A DNA stretch of 11,747 bases, from the NCBI GenBank assembly GCA_034926415.1, contig JAYFRC010000061.1, forward strand, positions 1 to 11,747, read 5' to 3'. Positions 1 through 6,905 of this stretch are shown here, piece by piece (position 1 is the stretch's first letter; each line of letters opens with the position of its first letter). The stretch comes from JAYFRC01 sp034926415. GTDB taxonomy: Bacteria > Bacillota > Clostridia > Oscillospirales > Oscillospiraceae. The position numbers and the translations under genes were made by a program. The notes beneath the pieces are model-generated. The model was not told the DNA's origin, searched no databases, and was given only the letters and a program-made list of their open reading frames with translations.

Positions 1-1215
1 CGACGCGAGCGCGCCGAGGCGCCCGCTTCCAAAAATTGACAGCTGCCTTTTAAGCTCCGGCAGCTTTTCAAGCGACGAGCGCAGCGACGCCAGATCGCGG
101 CCTCCGGCGCTGCCGTAAACTATGCGGCCTATGAGCCGCTCCATATCGCCGATGCCGCCGAGGGCGAGAATCAGCTCTTCGCGCGTTACCGTGTCCGCCG
201 TGAGCGCGGCGACGGCGTCCTGGCGCCTGCGTATATCCGCGACGGAGAGCAAGGGACGCTCAAGCCAGGACCGCATCATGCGTCCGCCCATCGCGGTCTT
301 CGTCTTATCGAGTACCCAGAGCAGAGTTCCGCGCTTTTCCTTGCTGCGTATTGTTTCGGTCAGCTCGAGGTTGCGGCGCGCCGTAATATCAAGCTCCATA
401 AAGCGCCCCTGCTCGTAATAATCCAAGTCGTTGATGTGCGAGAGGTCGGTCTTCTGCGTCTCGTAAAGATACGAAAGAAGCCCGCCGATTGCCATTACGA
501 CCGCGCTGTTTCCGCGCGGAAGATGCGAGAGGGCCTCATCGCCGAACTGAGCGCGGATATTTTTCTCGGCCTGAGCGAGGTCGAAGCGCCGGCTGTCGCC
601 GCTTTCCGCGCGGCAGCCGAACTTGTCGGAGAGCGCGGAGACTATATCAGCGTTTTCAGCGGCTCCCGGGGACAGCACGGCTTCGGCCGGAGAAAAGCGG
701 CCTAGCTCGTTGAGAAGGTGTACGACGCGGTCCTTGCCTGAAAACGCCGTGGCGTGCGTCCCGCCGGTGGATATGTCGCAAAAGCAGATGCCGGCGTTGG
801 CTTCGTCGAGGTAAATGCCGCAGATAAAGTTGCTGCGCGATTCCTCGAGCGCCGTTCCGTCTATTATCGTGCCTGGCGTGACGACGCGGATAATGTCGCG
901 CTTGACAAGTCCCTTTGCGAGAGCGGGGTCTTCCATCTGCTCGCAGATGGCGACCTTGTAGCCCTTGGCGATGAGGCGCGTTATGTACGCGTCGGAGGAG
1001 TGGTAAGGCACGCCGCACATTGGAACTTTTTCGTCCGCGTTCTTGTCCTTGCTGTGGTCGCGGCTCGTCAGCGTAAGGTCGAGCTCCTTTGATACGAGCT
1101 TTGCGTCGTCGTTGAACATCTCGTAAAAATCGCCGAGACGGAAGAACAATATGCAGTCCTTATTCTGTTCCTTTATTTCAAGATATTGCTGCATCATCGG
1201 AGTTATGTCGGCCAT
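1..1215 (-). CDS. mutS: DNA mismatch repair protein MutS, N-terminal 405 residues (cut by window edge)
   Basis: MutS recognises mismatched or looped DNA and starts methyl-independent or methyl-directed repair with MutL. The frame is open from an ATG at 1215 to the left edge, so only about half of a usual 850-residue protein is present and the ATPase domain lies outside. The N-terminus reads ITPMMQQYLEIK followed by GDFYEMF, which contains the Phe-x-Glu mismatch-wedge motif (F30-Y31-E32). The mismatch-binding domain (about 1-115) continues with CGVPYHS, EQMEDP and VTPGT, all typical of MutS. The connector domain follows (about 120-250), then the start of the lever/core domain with the RRNLELTE motif. 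The start is supported by GAGGTGG just upstream. The gene lies 27 bp after the MBL-fold gene and is probably co-transcribed with it and miaB; the miaB-mutS pairing is common in bacteria. Confidence 0.97.
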   Translation of the reverse strand, partial: MADITPMMQQYLEIKEQNKDCILFFRLGDFYEMFNDDAKLVSKELDLTLTSRDHSKDKNADEKVPMCGVPYHSSDAYITRLIAKGYKVAICEQMEDPALAKGLVKRDIIRVVTPGTIIDGTALEESRSNFICGIYLDEANAGICFCDISTGGTHATAFSGKDRVVHLLNELGRFSPAEAVLSPGAAENADIVSALSDKFGCRAESGDSRRFDLAQAEKNIRAQFGDEALSHLPRGNSAVVMAIGGLLSYLYETQKTDLSHINDLDYYEQGRFMELDITARRNLELTETIRSKEKRGTLLWVLDKTKTAMGGRMMRSWLERPLLSVADIRRRQDAVAALTADTVTREELILALGGIGDMERLIGRIVYGSAGGRDLASLRSSLEKLPELKRQLSIFGSGRLGALAS

Positions 1216-1242
1216 CGTTTTCCACCTCGGTCAGATTTTGAA

Positions 1243-2070
1243 TCAGATATTGAATACGCTTCCCGAATGCATCGCGGTCACCTGATCGCCGAGCATTCCG
1301 TGAAGTATCTCATATGGCCCTCTGCCGGTGCAGTGGCCGGTAACATACTTCGTGCGCCGCGCGCCGAGCTCGCGCCCGACGGCTTCGATAAGCTCGCGCG
1401 GCTCGTCCTTGTGCCAGCCGGGATTCGTCAGATGGAAGCCCGAAAACACATAGTCGAGCTCTCCGCCGCATATTTCCTCGGCCCTGCGGAGAATGTTCAC
1501 TATCCCGCGGTGCGCGCAGCCTGCGAAGAGCACGTGCTTGCCTTCGGCTGAAACTATCAGGTCGTGCTCGTGAAGGAATTTGTCGGCGGTATAATCGCCG
1601 CCGCTCTTTTCGCGAAGCGACGCGTTGGCCGAGGTCGGGAAGTCGGCGGTCTTCACGTCGGAGAAAAGAAACAGCTCGTCGTCTATCTTATATTCGTCGC
1701 CCGTCAGCACAAATCTGTCGGAATATTTTTTGACCTCCGGGTCGATGCCGATATATTGGAAGCTCCCATCTTTTTCCAGTGCAAAATATTCTCCGAAAGC
1801 GAGAGGATGTATATATATCTTCGCGCTGTCGTTTCTCTTGCAGAAAAGGGCGAGCCCTCCGCCGTGGTCGTAGTGCCCGTGCGACAGCACGGCGGTGTCG
1901 ACCGCGGCGATGTCCACGCCTAGCTTTTCGGCGTTTTCGAGAAACAGGGCGTTCGGCCCCATGTCCATAAGCAACTTGTGCCGCGGCGTTTCGATATAAA
2001 GGCTCAGTCCGTGTACGCGGCCTATATCGTCGCGGCAGGTGGTGTTTTCAACAAGCGTTGTTACTTTCAT
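1243..2070 (-). CDS. Metallo-beta-lactamase-fold hydrolase (COG1237, MJ0301-like)
   Basis: This is a 275-residue metal-dependent hydrolase of the MBL fold. The metal-binding motif is HGHYDH (H64, H66, D68, H69). Further candidate ligands are H187 in AGCAHRG, H213 in SGFHL and H246 in TGHCTG. The AGCAHRGIVNIL block and the GFHL/TGHCTG ending mark the group annotated as 7,8-dihydropterin-6-methyl-4-(ribofuranosyl)aminobenzene-5'-phosphate synthase-like proteins (COG1237). In bacteria the true substrate of this group is generally unknown, so the archaeal pterin name should not be transferred. There is no signal peptide, so it is cytoplasmic. AGGGGAG seven bases upstream supports the ATG at 2070. 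It sits 38 bp after miaB and 27 bp before mutS in the same operon. Confidence 0.9.
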   Translation of the reverse strand: MKVTTLVENTTCRDDIGRVHGLSLYIETPRHKLLMDMGPNALFLENAEKLGVDIAAVDTAVLSHGHYDHGGGLALFCKRNDSAKIYIHPLAFGEYFALEKDGSFQYIGIDPEVKKYSDRFVLTGDEYKIDDELFLFSDVKTADFPTSANASLREKSGGDYTADKFLHEHDLIVSAEGKHVLFAGCAHRGIVNILRRAEEICGGELDYVFSGFHLTNPGWHKDEPRELIEAVGRELGARRTKYVTGHCTGRGPYEILHGMLGDQVTAMHSGSVFNI

Positions 2071-2108
2071 TGCAAAACTCCCCTTTCAAAAATACATGAA
2101 ACATCGGG

Positions 2109-3521
2109 TTATTCGGCCTCGCCGAACAGAGCCCAGGTGCTGCTTCCTGTTATGCGAGCCTCTGCAAAATTTCCGATGAGATCCTTGTCCCCGGCAAGAT
2201 GCACGAGCCTCCCGCCGTTGGTACGCGCCGAAAGCGGCCATCGCGCGTCCCCGCTCTCGCCGTCGACCAGCACGCGCACTTCCTTTCCGATATAGGACGA
2301 GTGGCGTGCGGCGGAGATATCGTTCTGCGCGGCGAGCAGTGCGTCGAACCGGCGCTGTTTTTCCGCATGCGGAGTGTCGTCCTCCATTTCGGCCGCCGGA
2401 GTGCCGGGGCGCGGAGAATAGATAAATGTGAACAGCGCGTCGAACCCGACTTCTTTTATAAGCGAGAGCGTGTCGCCGAATTCTTCTTCGGTTTCCCCGG
2501 GAAATCCGACGATAACGTCGCTCGTCAGCACAATGTCGGGCATAACGCTTCTAGCATAATTTACCAGACTCAAATACGACGCGCGGGTGTAGCCACGCCT
2601 CATCGCCGCAAGCACGCGGTCGTTCCCTGACTGAAACGGAAGATGCAGATGACGCTCAATGTGCCGGCTTTGCGCCATGGCGTCGAACAGGCGGGGCGAG
2701 GCGTCCTTGGGGTGGCTCGTCATAAAGCGGACAACATAATCGCCGTCGATCGCGTCTATACGGTTGAGAAGCTCGGTAAAATCCACGCCCTCGCCCAAAT
2801 CCTTGCCGTAGGAGTTGACGTTCTGGCCGAGCAGAGTTATGTCGCGGTAGCAGTCGGCCACAAGGCTTCGCACCTCGTCGATTATTTTATCGGCCGCGCG
2901 AGAGCGCTCGCGTCCGCGGACATAGGGTACGATACAGTAAGAGCAAAAATTGTTGCAGCCGTACATTATCGACACCCACGCCTTGACCTTGTCCTCGCGC
3001 ACGACCGGAAGCCCCTCGGCTATCGCGCCGCGCTCGTCGTCTATTGAAAAGACGCGCCCGCGGTGCGTATAGACAGTGCTTAGCAGTTCGGGAAATTTCC
3101 ACAGAGCGTGGGGGCCGAAGACGAGGTCGACGTGGCGGTAGGATTCGCGCACCTTATCGGCCACGCGCTTTTCCTGCGCCATGCACCCGCAAAGGCAGAT
3201 TATCTGGTCGGGATTGGCTTTTTTTGTGTGCGTCAGCGCCCCGAGGTTTCCGTAGACACGCTTTTCGGCGTGCTCGCGGACGGCGCAGGTGTTGAGAACG
3301 ACGACGTCGGCTTCGCTGGGGTCGTCGGTAAAAGAAAAGCCCATATCGCCGAGCATGCCCATGATGCGCTCACTGTCGGCTGCGTTCTGCTGGCAGCCGA
3401 AGGTGTCGACCACGGCTTTCGGCTCGCGTCCGCGAAGAGCGAACATATCGCGTATCCTTTTTTCAAATCCCGCCTGCCGCGCAATATCCTCGGCCGGGAT
3501 AAATGCCGTTTTGTTTTCCAA
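2109..3521 (-). CDS. miaB: tRNA-2-methylthio-N6-dimethylallyladenosine synthase MiaB (TTG start)
   Basis: MiaB is a radical-SAM methylthiotransferase that adds a methylthio group to i6A37 of tRNAs reading UNN codons. The 470-residue protein has the full architecture. The N-terminal UPF0004 domain has three cluster ligands (C43 in TFGCQQN, C79 in NTCAVRE, C113 in CGCM). The radical-SAM motif is C189-x3-C193-x2-C196, in GCNNFCSYC, followed by IVPYVRGRERSR. Later come LLGQNVNSYG and VGFPGETEEEF, and a C-terminal TRAM domain (about 405-470). The start codon is TTG, supported by GGAGGA five bases upstream; the next in-frame ATG is residue 26. It is the first gene of the miaB-MBL-mutS unit and has its own sigma-70-like promoter. 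Confidence 0.97.
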   Translation of the reverse strand: MENKTAFIPAEDIARQAGFEKRIRDMFALRGREPKAVVDTFGCQQNAADSERIMGMLGDMGFSFTDDPSEADVVVLNTCAVREHAEKRVYGNLGALTHTKKANPDQIICLCGCMAQEKRVADKVRESYRHVDLVFGPHALWKFPELLSTVYTHRGRVFSIDDERGAIAEGLPVVREDKVKAWVSIMYGCNNFCSYCIVPYVRGRERSRAADKIIDEVRSLVADCYRDITLLGQNVNSYGKDLGEGVDFTELLNRIDAIDGDYVVRFMTSHPKDASPRLFDAMAQSRHIERHLHLPFQSGNDRVLAAMRRGYTRASYLSLVNYARSVMPDIVLTSDVIVGFPGETEEEFGDTLSLIKEVGFDALFTFIYSPRPGTPAAEMEDDTPHAEKQRRFDALLAAQNDISAARHSSYIGKEVRVLVDGESGDARWPLSARTNGGRLVHLAGDKDLIGNFAEARITGSSTWALFGEAE

Positions 3522-3526
3522 GTCTG

Positions 3527-3532
3527 TCCTCC
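3527..3532 (-). promoter_or_regulatory. Ribosome binding site deciding the miaB TTG start
   Basis: GGAGGA on the minus strand lies five bases before the TTG at 3521-3519. No ATG or GTG start competes nearby, so this site fixes the unusual start codon. Confidence 0.75.
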
Positions 3533-3559
3533 GGAAAAATATGTATGATTAACTAATAT

Positions 3560-3588
3560 ATTATACCATTTTTGAGCATTAGGTACAA
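3560..3588 (-). promoter_or_regulatory. Sigma-70-type promoter for miaB-MBL-mutS
   Basis: On the minus strand, TTGTAC (3588-3583) and a perfect TATAAT (3565-3560) are separated by exactly 17 bases in an AT-rich patch. The predicted transcript would start near 3553, about 30 bases before the miaB TTG start. It lies downstream of the cinA terminator-like hairpin, so miaB-MBL-mutS appears to be its own transcription unit. Confidence 0.75.
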
Positions 3589-3638
3589 GGAAAAACATTT
3601 TTGAATCCAGGCTTAGGCGGGAGAGCCGCGCGTACGTC

Positions 3639-3677
3639 AAAGAACGCCCGCAGCGCCGGATTTCGGCATTGCGGGCG
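3639..3677 (-). terminator. Intrinsic terminator-like hairpin after cinA
   Basis: On the minus strand, CGCCCGCA (3677-3670) pairs perfectly with TGCGGGCG (3652-3645). An inner GCCG/CGGC stem extends the hairpin, and a short TTCTTT tract follows at 3644-3639. It begins nine bases after the cinA stop codon. The U tract is short and interrupted, so termination may be partial. Confidence 0.6.
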
Positions 3678-3685
3678 CGGCTGAT

Positions 3686-4957
3686 TTATTCTTGTTTTTC
3701 GGCGTCCATTGTAAGGCCGAGCAGGTACCGCCGCACCATGTCGAGCGCGTGATGCGCCGCCAGCGTGCGTACGCGTCCGCGCCCCTGACCGCACATGACC
3801 TTTTTCCACCACGTCCCGTCGGAAGCCGCGAGCGAGATATACACCGTCCCGACCTCGTTGCCTCTGTCGTCCCCTTCGGGGCCGGCGAGGCCTGTCGCGG
3901 ACACTGAGATGTCCGTATGCAGCAGCAGCTTCGCGCCCTGCGCCATCTGGCAGGCGACCGGAGCGGAAACGGCTCCGAAGCTGTCGAGCGCCTTGTTGTC
4001 AACGCTCAGCACGACGTGCTTTACGGCGTTGACGTAGGACACCACGCCGCCGTGAAAGACCTCGCTGGCGCCGGGGATGTCGGTCACGCGCTTTGCCACG
4101 AGCCCGCCCGTGCAGGATTCCGCAGTTGAGAGCGTAAGCTTTTTCTCTTTTAGCAGCGCGACGACGACTTCCTCGAGATTTTTAACATCCTCGCCGTACA
4201 CATTGTCGCCGAGCGTGCTCCGCACCTCGTCAACGGCAGGCGCGAGCAGCTTTTCTGCTGCCACCTCGGATTCGGCCTTGGCGCTTACGCGCACCTCGAC
4301 CTCGCCGACCTTGGCGTAGGGCGCTATGGTCGGGTTTGTCATTGTGGTCATCTGCTTGTGCAGTTTCTCGTCTATCATGGATTCGCCTATGCCGAAAACG
4401 CGCAGCGTGTGCGACTTTATCGTCTGAGCAGTGAGCTTTTCAAAATACGGAACGACGGATTTTTCGAACATCTCGCGGCACTCGTGCGGCGGACCGGGAA
4501 GCAGCACGACGCGCACGCCATCAGCTTCGAAAGCGCAGCCAGGCGCGGTGCCGCAGGTATTGTGGAACGCCGTGCAGTCAACCGGAAGCATCGCCTGCTG
4601 TATATTGCTTTCGGGCATATGGCGGCTGTGTATTTTATCGAAGAAGTAGTGGCGCAGCGCCTCGGCTTCTTCCTCGTGCAGCTCTAGCGGGCGCGAAAAC
4701 GCCTCGCAGACGGTCTGCTTCGTAAGGTCGTCGTAGGTCGGGCCAAGCCCGCCGGTTGTTATAATGATGTTCGCGCGTGATTTTGCGATATTCACGGCCT
4801 CGCGCAATCGCCCGGGGTTGTCGCCCACGACCGTGTGATAATATACGTTGATGCCGAGGGCGGAAAGCCCCTGCGATATCATTTGCGCGTCGGTGTTGGC
4901 GATGCTGCCGAGCAGCAGCTCCGTGCCGACGGAAATAATCTCCGCTGTGTATTCCAT
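3686..4957 (-). CDS. cinA: CinA: competence/damage-inducible protein, nicotinamide-nucleotide amidase
   Basis: The 423-residue protein has the usual two-domain CinA layout. The N-terminal MoCF-like COG1058 domain (about 1-170) carries SVGTELLLGSIANTD, TTGGLGPTYDD (67-77) and LPGPPHE (153 on). In characterised homologues this domain hydrolyses ADP-ribose to AMP and ribose 5-phosphate. The C-terminal PncC domain (about 255-415) carries AESCTGG (279-285, catalytic Ser281), VSYVNAVK and SATGLAGPEG. PncC deamidates nicotinamide mononucleotide to nicotinate mononucleotide in pyridine-nucleotide recycling. Both domains look intact. ThiI lies 33 bp upstream, and a terminator-like hairpin follows. AGAGGA lies about eleven bases before the ATG, a rather long spacing. 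Confidence 0.96.
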   Translation of the reverse strand: MEYTAEIISVGTELLLGSIANTDAQMISQGLSALGINVYYHTVVGDNPGRLREAVNIAKSRANIIITTGGLGPTYDDLTKQTVCEAFSRPLELHEEEAEALRHYFFDKIHSRHMPESNIQQAMLPVDCTAFHNTCGTAPGCAFEADGVRVVLLPGPPHECREMFEKSVVPYFEKLTAQTIKSHTLRVFGIGESMIDEKLHKQMTTMTNPTIAPYAKVGEVEVRVSAKAESEVAAEKLLAPAVDEVRSTLGDNVYGEDVKNLEEVVVALLKEKKLTLSTAESCTGGLVAKRVTDIPGASEVFHGGVVSYVNAVKHVVLSVDNKALDSFGAVSAPVACQMAQGAKLLLHTDISVSATGLAGPEGDDRGNEVGTVYISLAASDGTWWKKVMCGQGRGRVRTLAAHHALDMVRRYLLGLTMDAEKQE

Positions 4958-4990
4958 AAAAATACCGTTCCTCTTATAAAAATTTTGCCT

Positions 4991-6163
4991 TTACCAGCTT
5001 ATCCTTACACGCTCATCGCCGTCGACGGCCTTCTGCACGAGCGCGTCGACGTCCATGACGCTCTCGGCGGCCCGTACGTCGTCGAGCTTCGGATGCGTTT
5101 TCGGGTGGCGCGGGGTAAATACGGTGCAGCAGTCCTCAAACGGGAGTATCGACGTATCGAAGGTGCCGATGTGCCGCGCTATGCGGACTATCTCCTCCTT
5201 GTCCATTCCGATGACGGGCCGGAGCACGGGAAGATTACACACGTCCTCGGACGAGCGCAGAGCCTCCATCGTCTGGCTTGCCACCTGGCCGAGGCACTCG
5301 CCTGTGACGATGCAGCCCGCGCCGATGCGTTCAGCTATGCGTTCCGATATCCGCATCATATATCGTCTCATAATAAGCGTGAAATATTCCTCAGGGCATT
5401 GCCGCCGGATCTCCTCCTGTATCTCGGTGAACGGTATTATATGGACGACGAGACGTCCTGCGTAGGGCGTCAGGAGCTCGGCCAGCTCCAGCACCTTTTC
5501 CCTCGCCTGTTCCGAGGTGTAGGGCGGCGCAAAGAAATGCACCATGTCCAGCGTAACGCCGCGCTTTGCTATCATGTACGACGCCACCGGCGAGTCTATT
5601 CCGCCCGAGAGCAGCGACACTCCCATGCCGTTTATGCCGACGGGCAGTCCGCCCGCGCCCGGCTCCGGATTCCCGTGGACGTAAGCGGCCTTTTCGCGCA
5701 CCTCGAGCGTGACCGTCAACTCCGGGTCGTGCACGTCGACTTTTAGGTTCGGGAACAGGTCGTCCAGCTCGCCGCCGACGTATTGCGAAAGCTGTATGGA
5801 GCCCATCGGAAAGCGCTTGTCCGAACGGCGGGACTCGACCTTGAAGGTCTTTGCGCTCTCTAGCTGGTCTTTAAGATAGGTGCGTGCAGTCTCGAGTATG
5901 GCTTCCTTCGTCTTTTCGCAAGGCTTTGCGCGCGAGAGCGCGACTATGCCGAATATGGTGCGGCAGGCGTTGAACGCGCCGTCGAGGTCGCAGTCGTCGC
6001 TGAGCGGCTCGATATAAAGCGTGCTCTGGCGCGAGTCGATATTGAAATCACCGTATTTTTTTATGCGGCGGCGGATATTTCCGACGAGCTTTTCCTCGAA
6101 GGTGTGCCGGTTCAGCCCCTTGAGCACAAGCTCGCCGAGCTTGAGAAGTATCATTTCCTTCAT
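4991..6163 (-). CDS. thiI: tRNA 4-thiouridine synthase ThiI, short form without rhodanese domain
   Basis: ThiI adenylates U8 of tRNA for conversion to 4-thiouridine and, in some bacteria, hands sulfur to ThiS for thiamine thiazole synthesis. The 390-residue protein has the N-terminal ferredoxin-like and THUMP domains (about 1-165) and the PP-loop SGGIDS (186-191). The C-terminal part has EDCCTVFTPRHP (C345, C346), where the conserved ThiI cysteine sits. The protein ends soon after, so the C-terminal rhodanese domain of the E. coli enzyme is absent, as in many Gram-positive and anaerobic bacteria. I start it at the ATG at 6163, not at an in-frame ATG 22 codons upstream that would overlap the macro-domain gene. 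AAGGA precedes the chosen start and MKEMILLKLGELVLKG matches ThiI N-termini. The macro gene ends 13 bp upstream. Confidence 0.96.
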   Translation of the reverse strand: MKEMILLKLGELVLKGLNRHTFEEKLVGNIRRRIKKYGDFNIDSRQSTLYIEPLSDDCDLDGAFNACRTIFGIVALSRAKPCEKTKEAILETARTYLKDQLESAKTFKVESRRSDKRFPMGSIQLSQYVGGELDDLFPNLKVDVHDPELTVTLEVREKAAYVHGNPEPGAGGLPVGINGMGVSLLSGGIDSPVASYMIAKRGVTLDMVHFFAPPYTSEQAREKVLELAELLTPYAGRLVVHIIPFTEIQEEIRRQCPEEYFTLIMRRYMMRISERIAERIGAGCIVTGECLGQVASQTMEALRSSEDVCNLPVLRPVIGMDKEEIVRIARHIGTFDTSILPFEDCCTVFTPRHPKTHPKLDDVRAAESVMDVDALVQKAVDGDERVRISW

Positions 6164-6176
6164 AATATTGTTGTCC

Positions 6177-6698
6177 TTAATCCCCAGATTTTTCGATCGC
6201 CGTGTCGTAGGCGGCTTTCGTCCTCTCATCGAAGGCGCAGAATATGACCTCTTCGACGCATTTCACGCTTTCCCCGGCGTCGCGCAGGGCGCGCACGGCG
6301 ACCTTTGCCGCCTTGTTTACGGGGTAGCCGTAGACGCCGGTGCTGATCGAGGGGAAGGCGATGGTTTTGCAGCCCTTCTCGTCGGCGAGGGCAAGTGAGT
6401 TTTTATAGCAGTTTTCGAGCAGCCGCGGCTCGCCGTGCTCCCCGCCGTGCCAGACCGGGCCGGGTGTGTGCACGACGTACTTTGCGCTCAAGCGGTAGCC
6501 CTTCGTTATTCTGGCTTCGCCGGTTTTGCAGCCGTGAAAGGCGCGGCATTCCTCAAGCAGCTCCGGCCCTGCAGCGCGGTGTATAGCGCCGTCCACTCCG
6601 CCGCCGCCGAGAAGGCTGCAGTTGGCCGCGTTGACTATCGCGTCCGCGTGCAGCTTTGTTATATCGCCGAGGCAGGTGGTTATTTTCATGGCAATCAT
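6177..6698 (-). CDS. Macro-domain protein, probable O-acetyl-ADP-ribose deacetylase / ADP-ribose hydrolase
   Basis: This single-domain macro protein of up to 173 residues closely follows the YmdB/MacroD pattern. Visible motifs are GDITKLHADAIVNAAN, LLGGGGVDGAIHRAAGPELLEEC, TGEARITKGY, VVHTPGPVW and the phosphate-binding loop SISTGVYGYP. The family removes ADP-ribose from proteins or the acetyl group from O-acetyl-ADP-ribose. Two ATGs compete, at 6698 and 6689. The second gives the usual MKIT start, and the GGAAGGA motif lies very close to the first. It is the first gene of the macro-thiI-cinA unit. Its product, ADP-ribose, is a substrate known for the CinA N-terminal domain. Confidence 0.93.
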   Translation of the reverse strand: MIAMKITTCLGDITKLHADAIVNAANCSLLGGGGVDGAIHRAAGPELLEECRAFHGCKTGEARITKGYRLSAKYVVHTPGPVWHGGEHGEPRLLENCYKNSLALADEKGCKTIAFPSISTGVYGYPVNKAAKVAVRALRDAGESVKCVEEVIFCAFDERTKAAYDTAIEKSGD

Positions 6699-6710
6699 TT
6701 TCCTTCCGCA

Positions 6711-6728
6711 CGGGTCTACGCGGGTCTA
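6711..6728. repeat. Short direct repeat in the macro-gene leader
   Basis: CGGGTCTA occurs twice, at 6711-6718 and 6721-6728, ten bases apart, between the TATAAT box and the start codon of the macro-domain gene. The spacing of one helical turn could suit a protein-binding site, but the repeat is short and may be chance. Confidence 0.25.
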
Positions 6729-6751
6729 TAATATCATTGTGTATCTATATA

Positions 6752-6757
6752 ATTATA
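6752..6757 (-). promoter_or_regulatory. Probable -10 box for the macro-thiI-cinA unit
   Basis: A perfect TATAAT on the minus strand lies in an AT-rich stretch about 54 bases before the macro-gene start. No good -35 hexamer stands 16-18 bases upstream (the 17-bp position reads CTTTTC), so the promoter is either weak or helped by an activator. Confidence 0.45.
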
Positions 6758-6818
6758 CAAAATTTTCAGGAAAAGAAAAGAAATTTTATTTTTTGAGCCC
6801 TTTTTTGATATTACCCCG

Positions 6819-6867
6819 AAAAAATACCGCAGCGGCTGCTTTTTGACAGCAGCGGCGGCATTTTTTT
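6819..6867. terminator. Bidirectional terminator-like hairpin after the sigma-54 activator gene
   Basis: TACCGC (6825-6830) pairs with GCGGCA (6855-6860, one G-T wobble), and an inner stem GCTGCT/AGCAGC (6835-6840, 6848-6853) closes a seven-base loop. An A tract at 6819-6824 and a T tract at 6861-6867 flank the hairpin, so it would terminate transcripts from both strands. It lies about 40 bases after the activator stop codon. The rest of the gap from 6699 to 6905 is AT-rich and holds the macro-gene leader. Confidence 0.8.
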
Positions 6868-6905
6868 CATCATTGCAGATATGTAAAAATAAAAAGTAAA
6901 ACAGA

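Noticed and set aside
4835..5746. 303-codon plus-strand frame opposite thiI and cinA
   Set aside because: It spans two well-supported minus-strand genes, has low-complexity Arg/His-rich stretches and no family motifs.
6164..6229. Longer ThiI start, 22 codons upstream
   Set aside because: It would overlap the end of the macro-domain gene, and the extra residues (MRGRKPPTTRRSKN...) do not resemble ThiI N-termini. The ATG at 6163 has AAGGA upstream.
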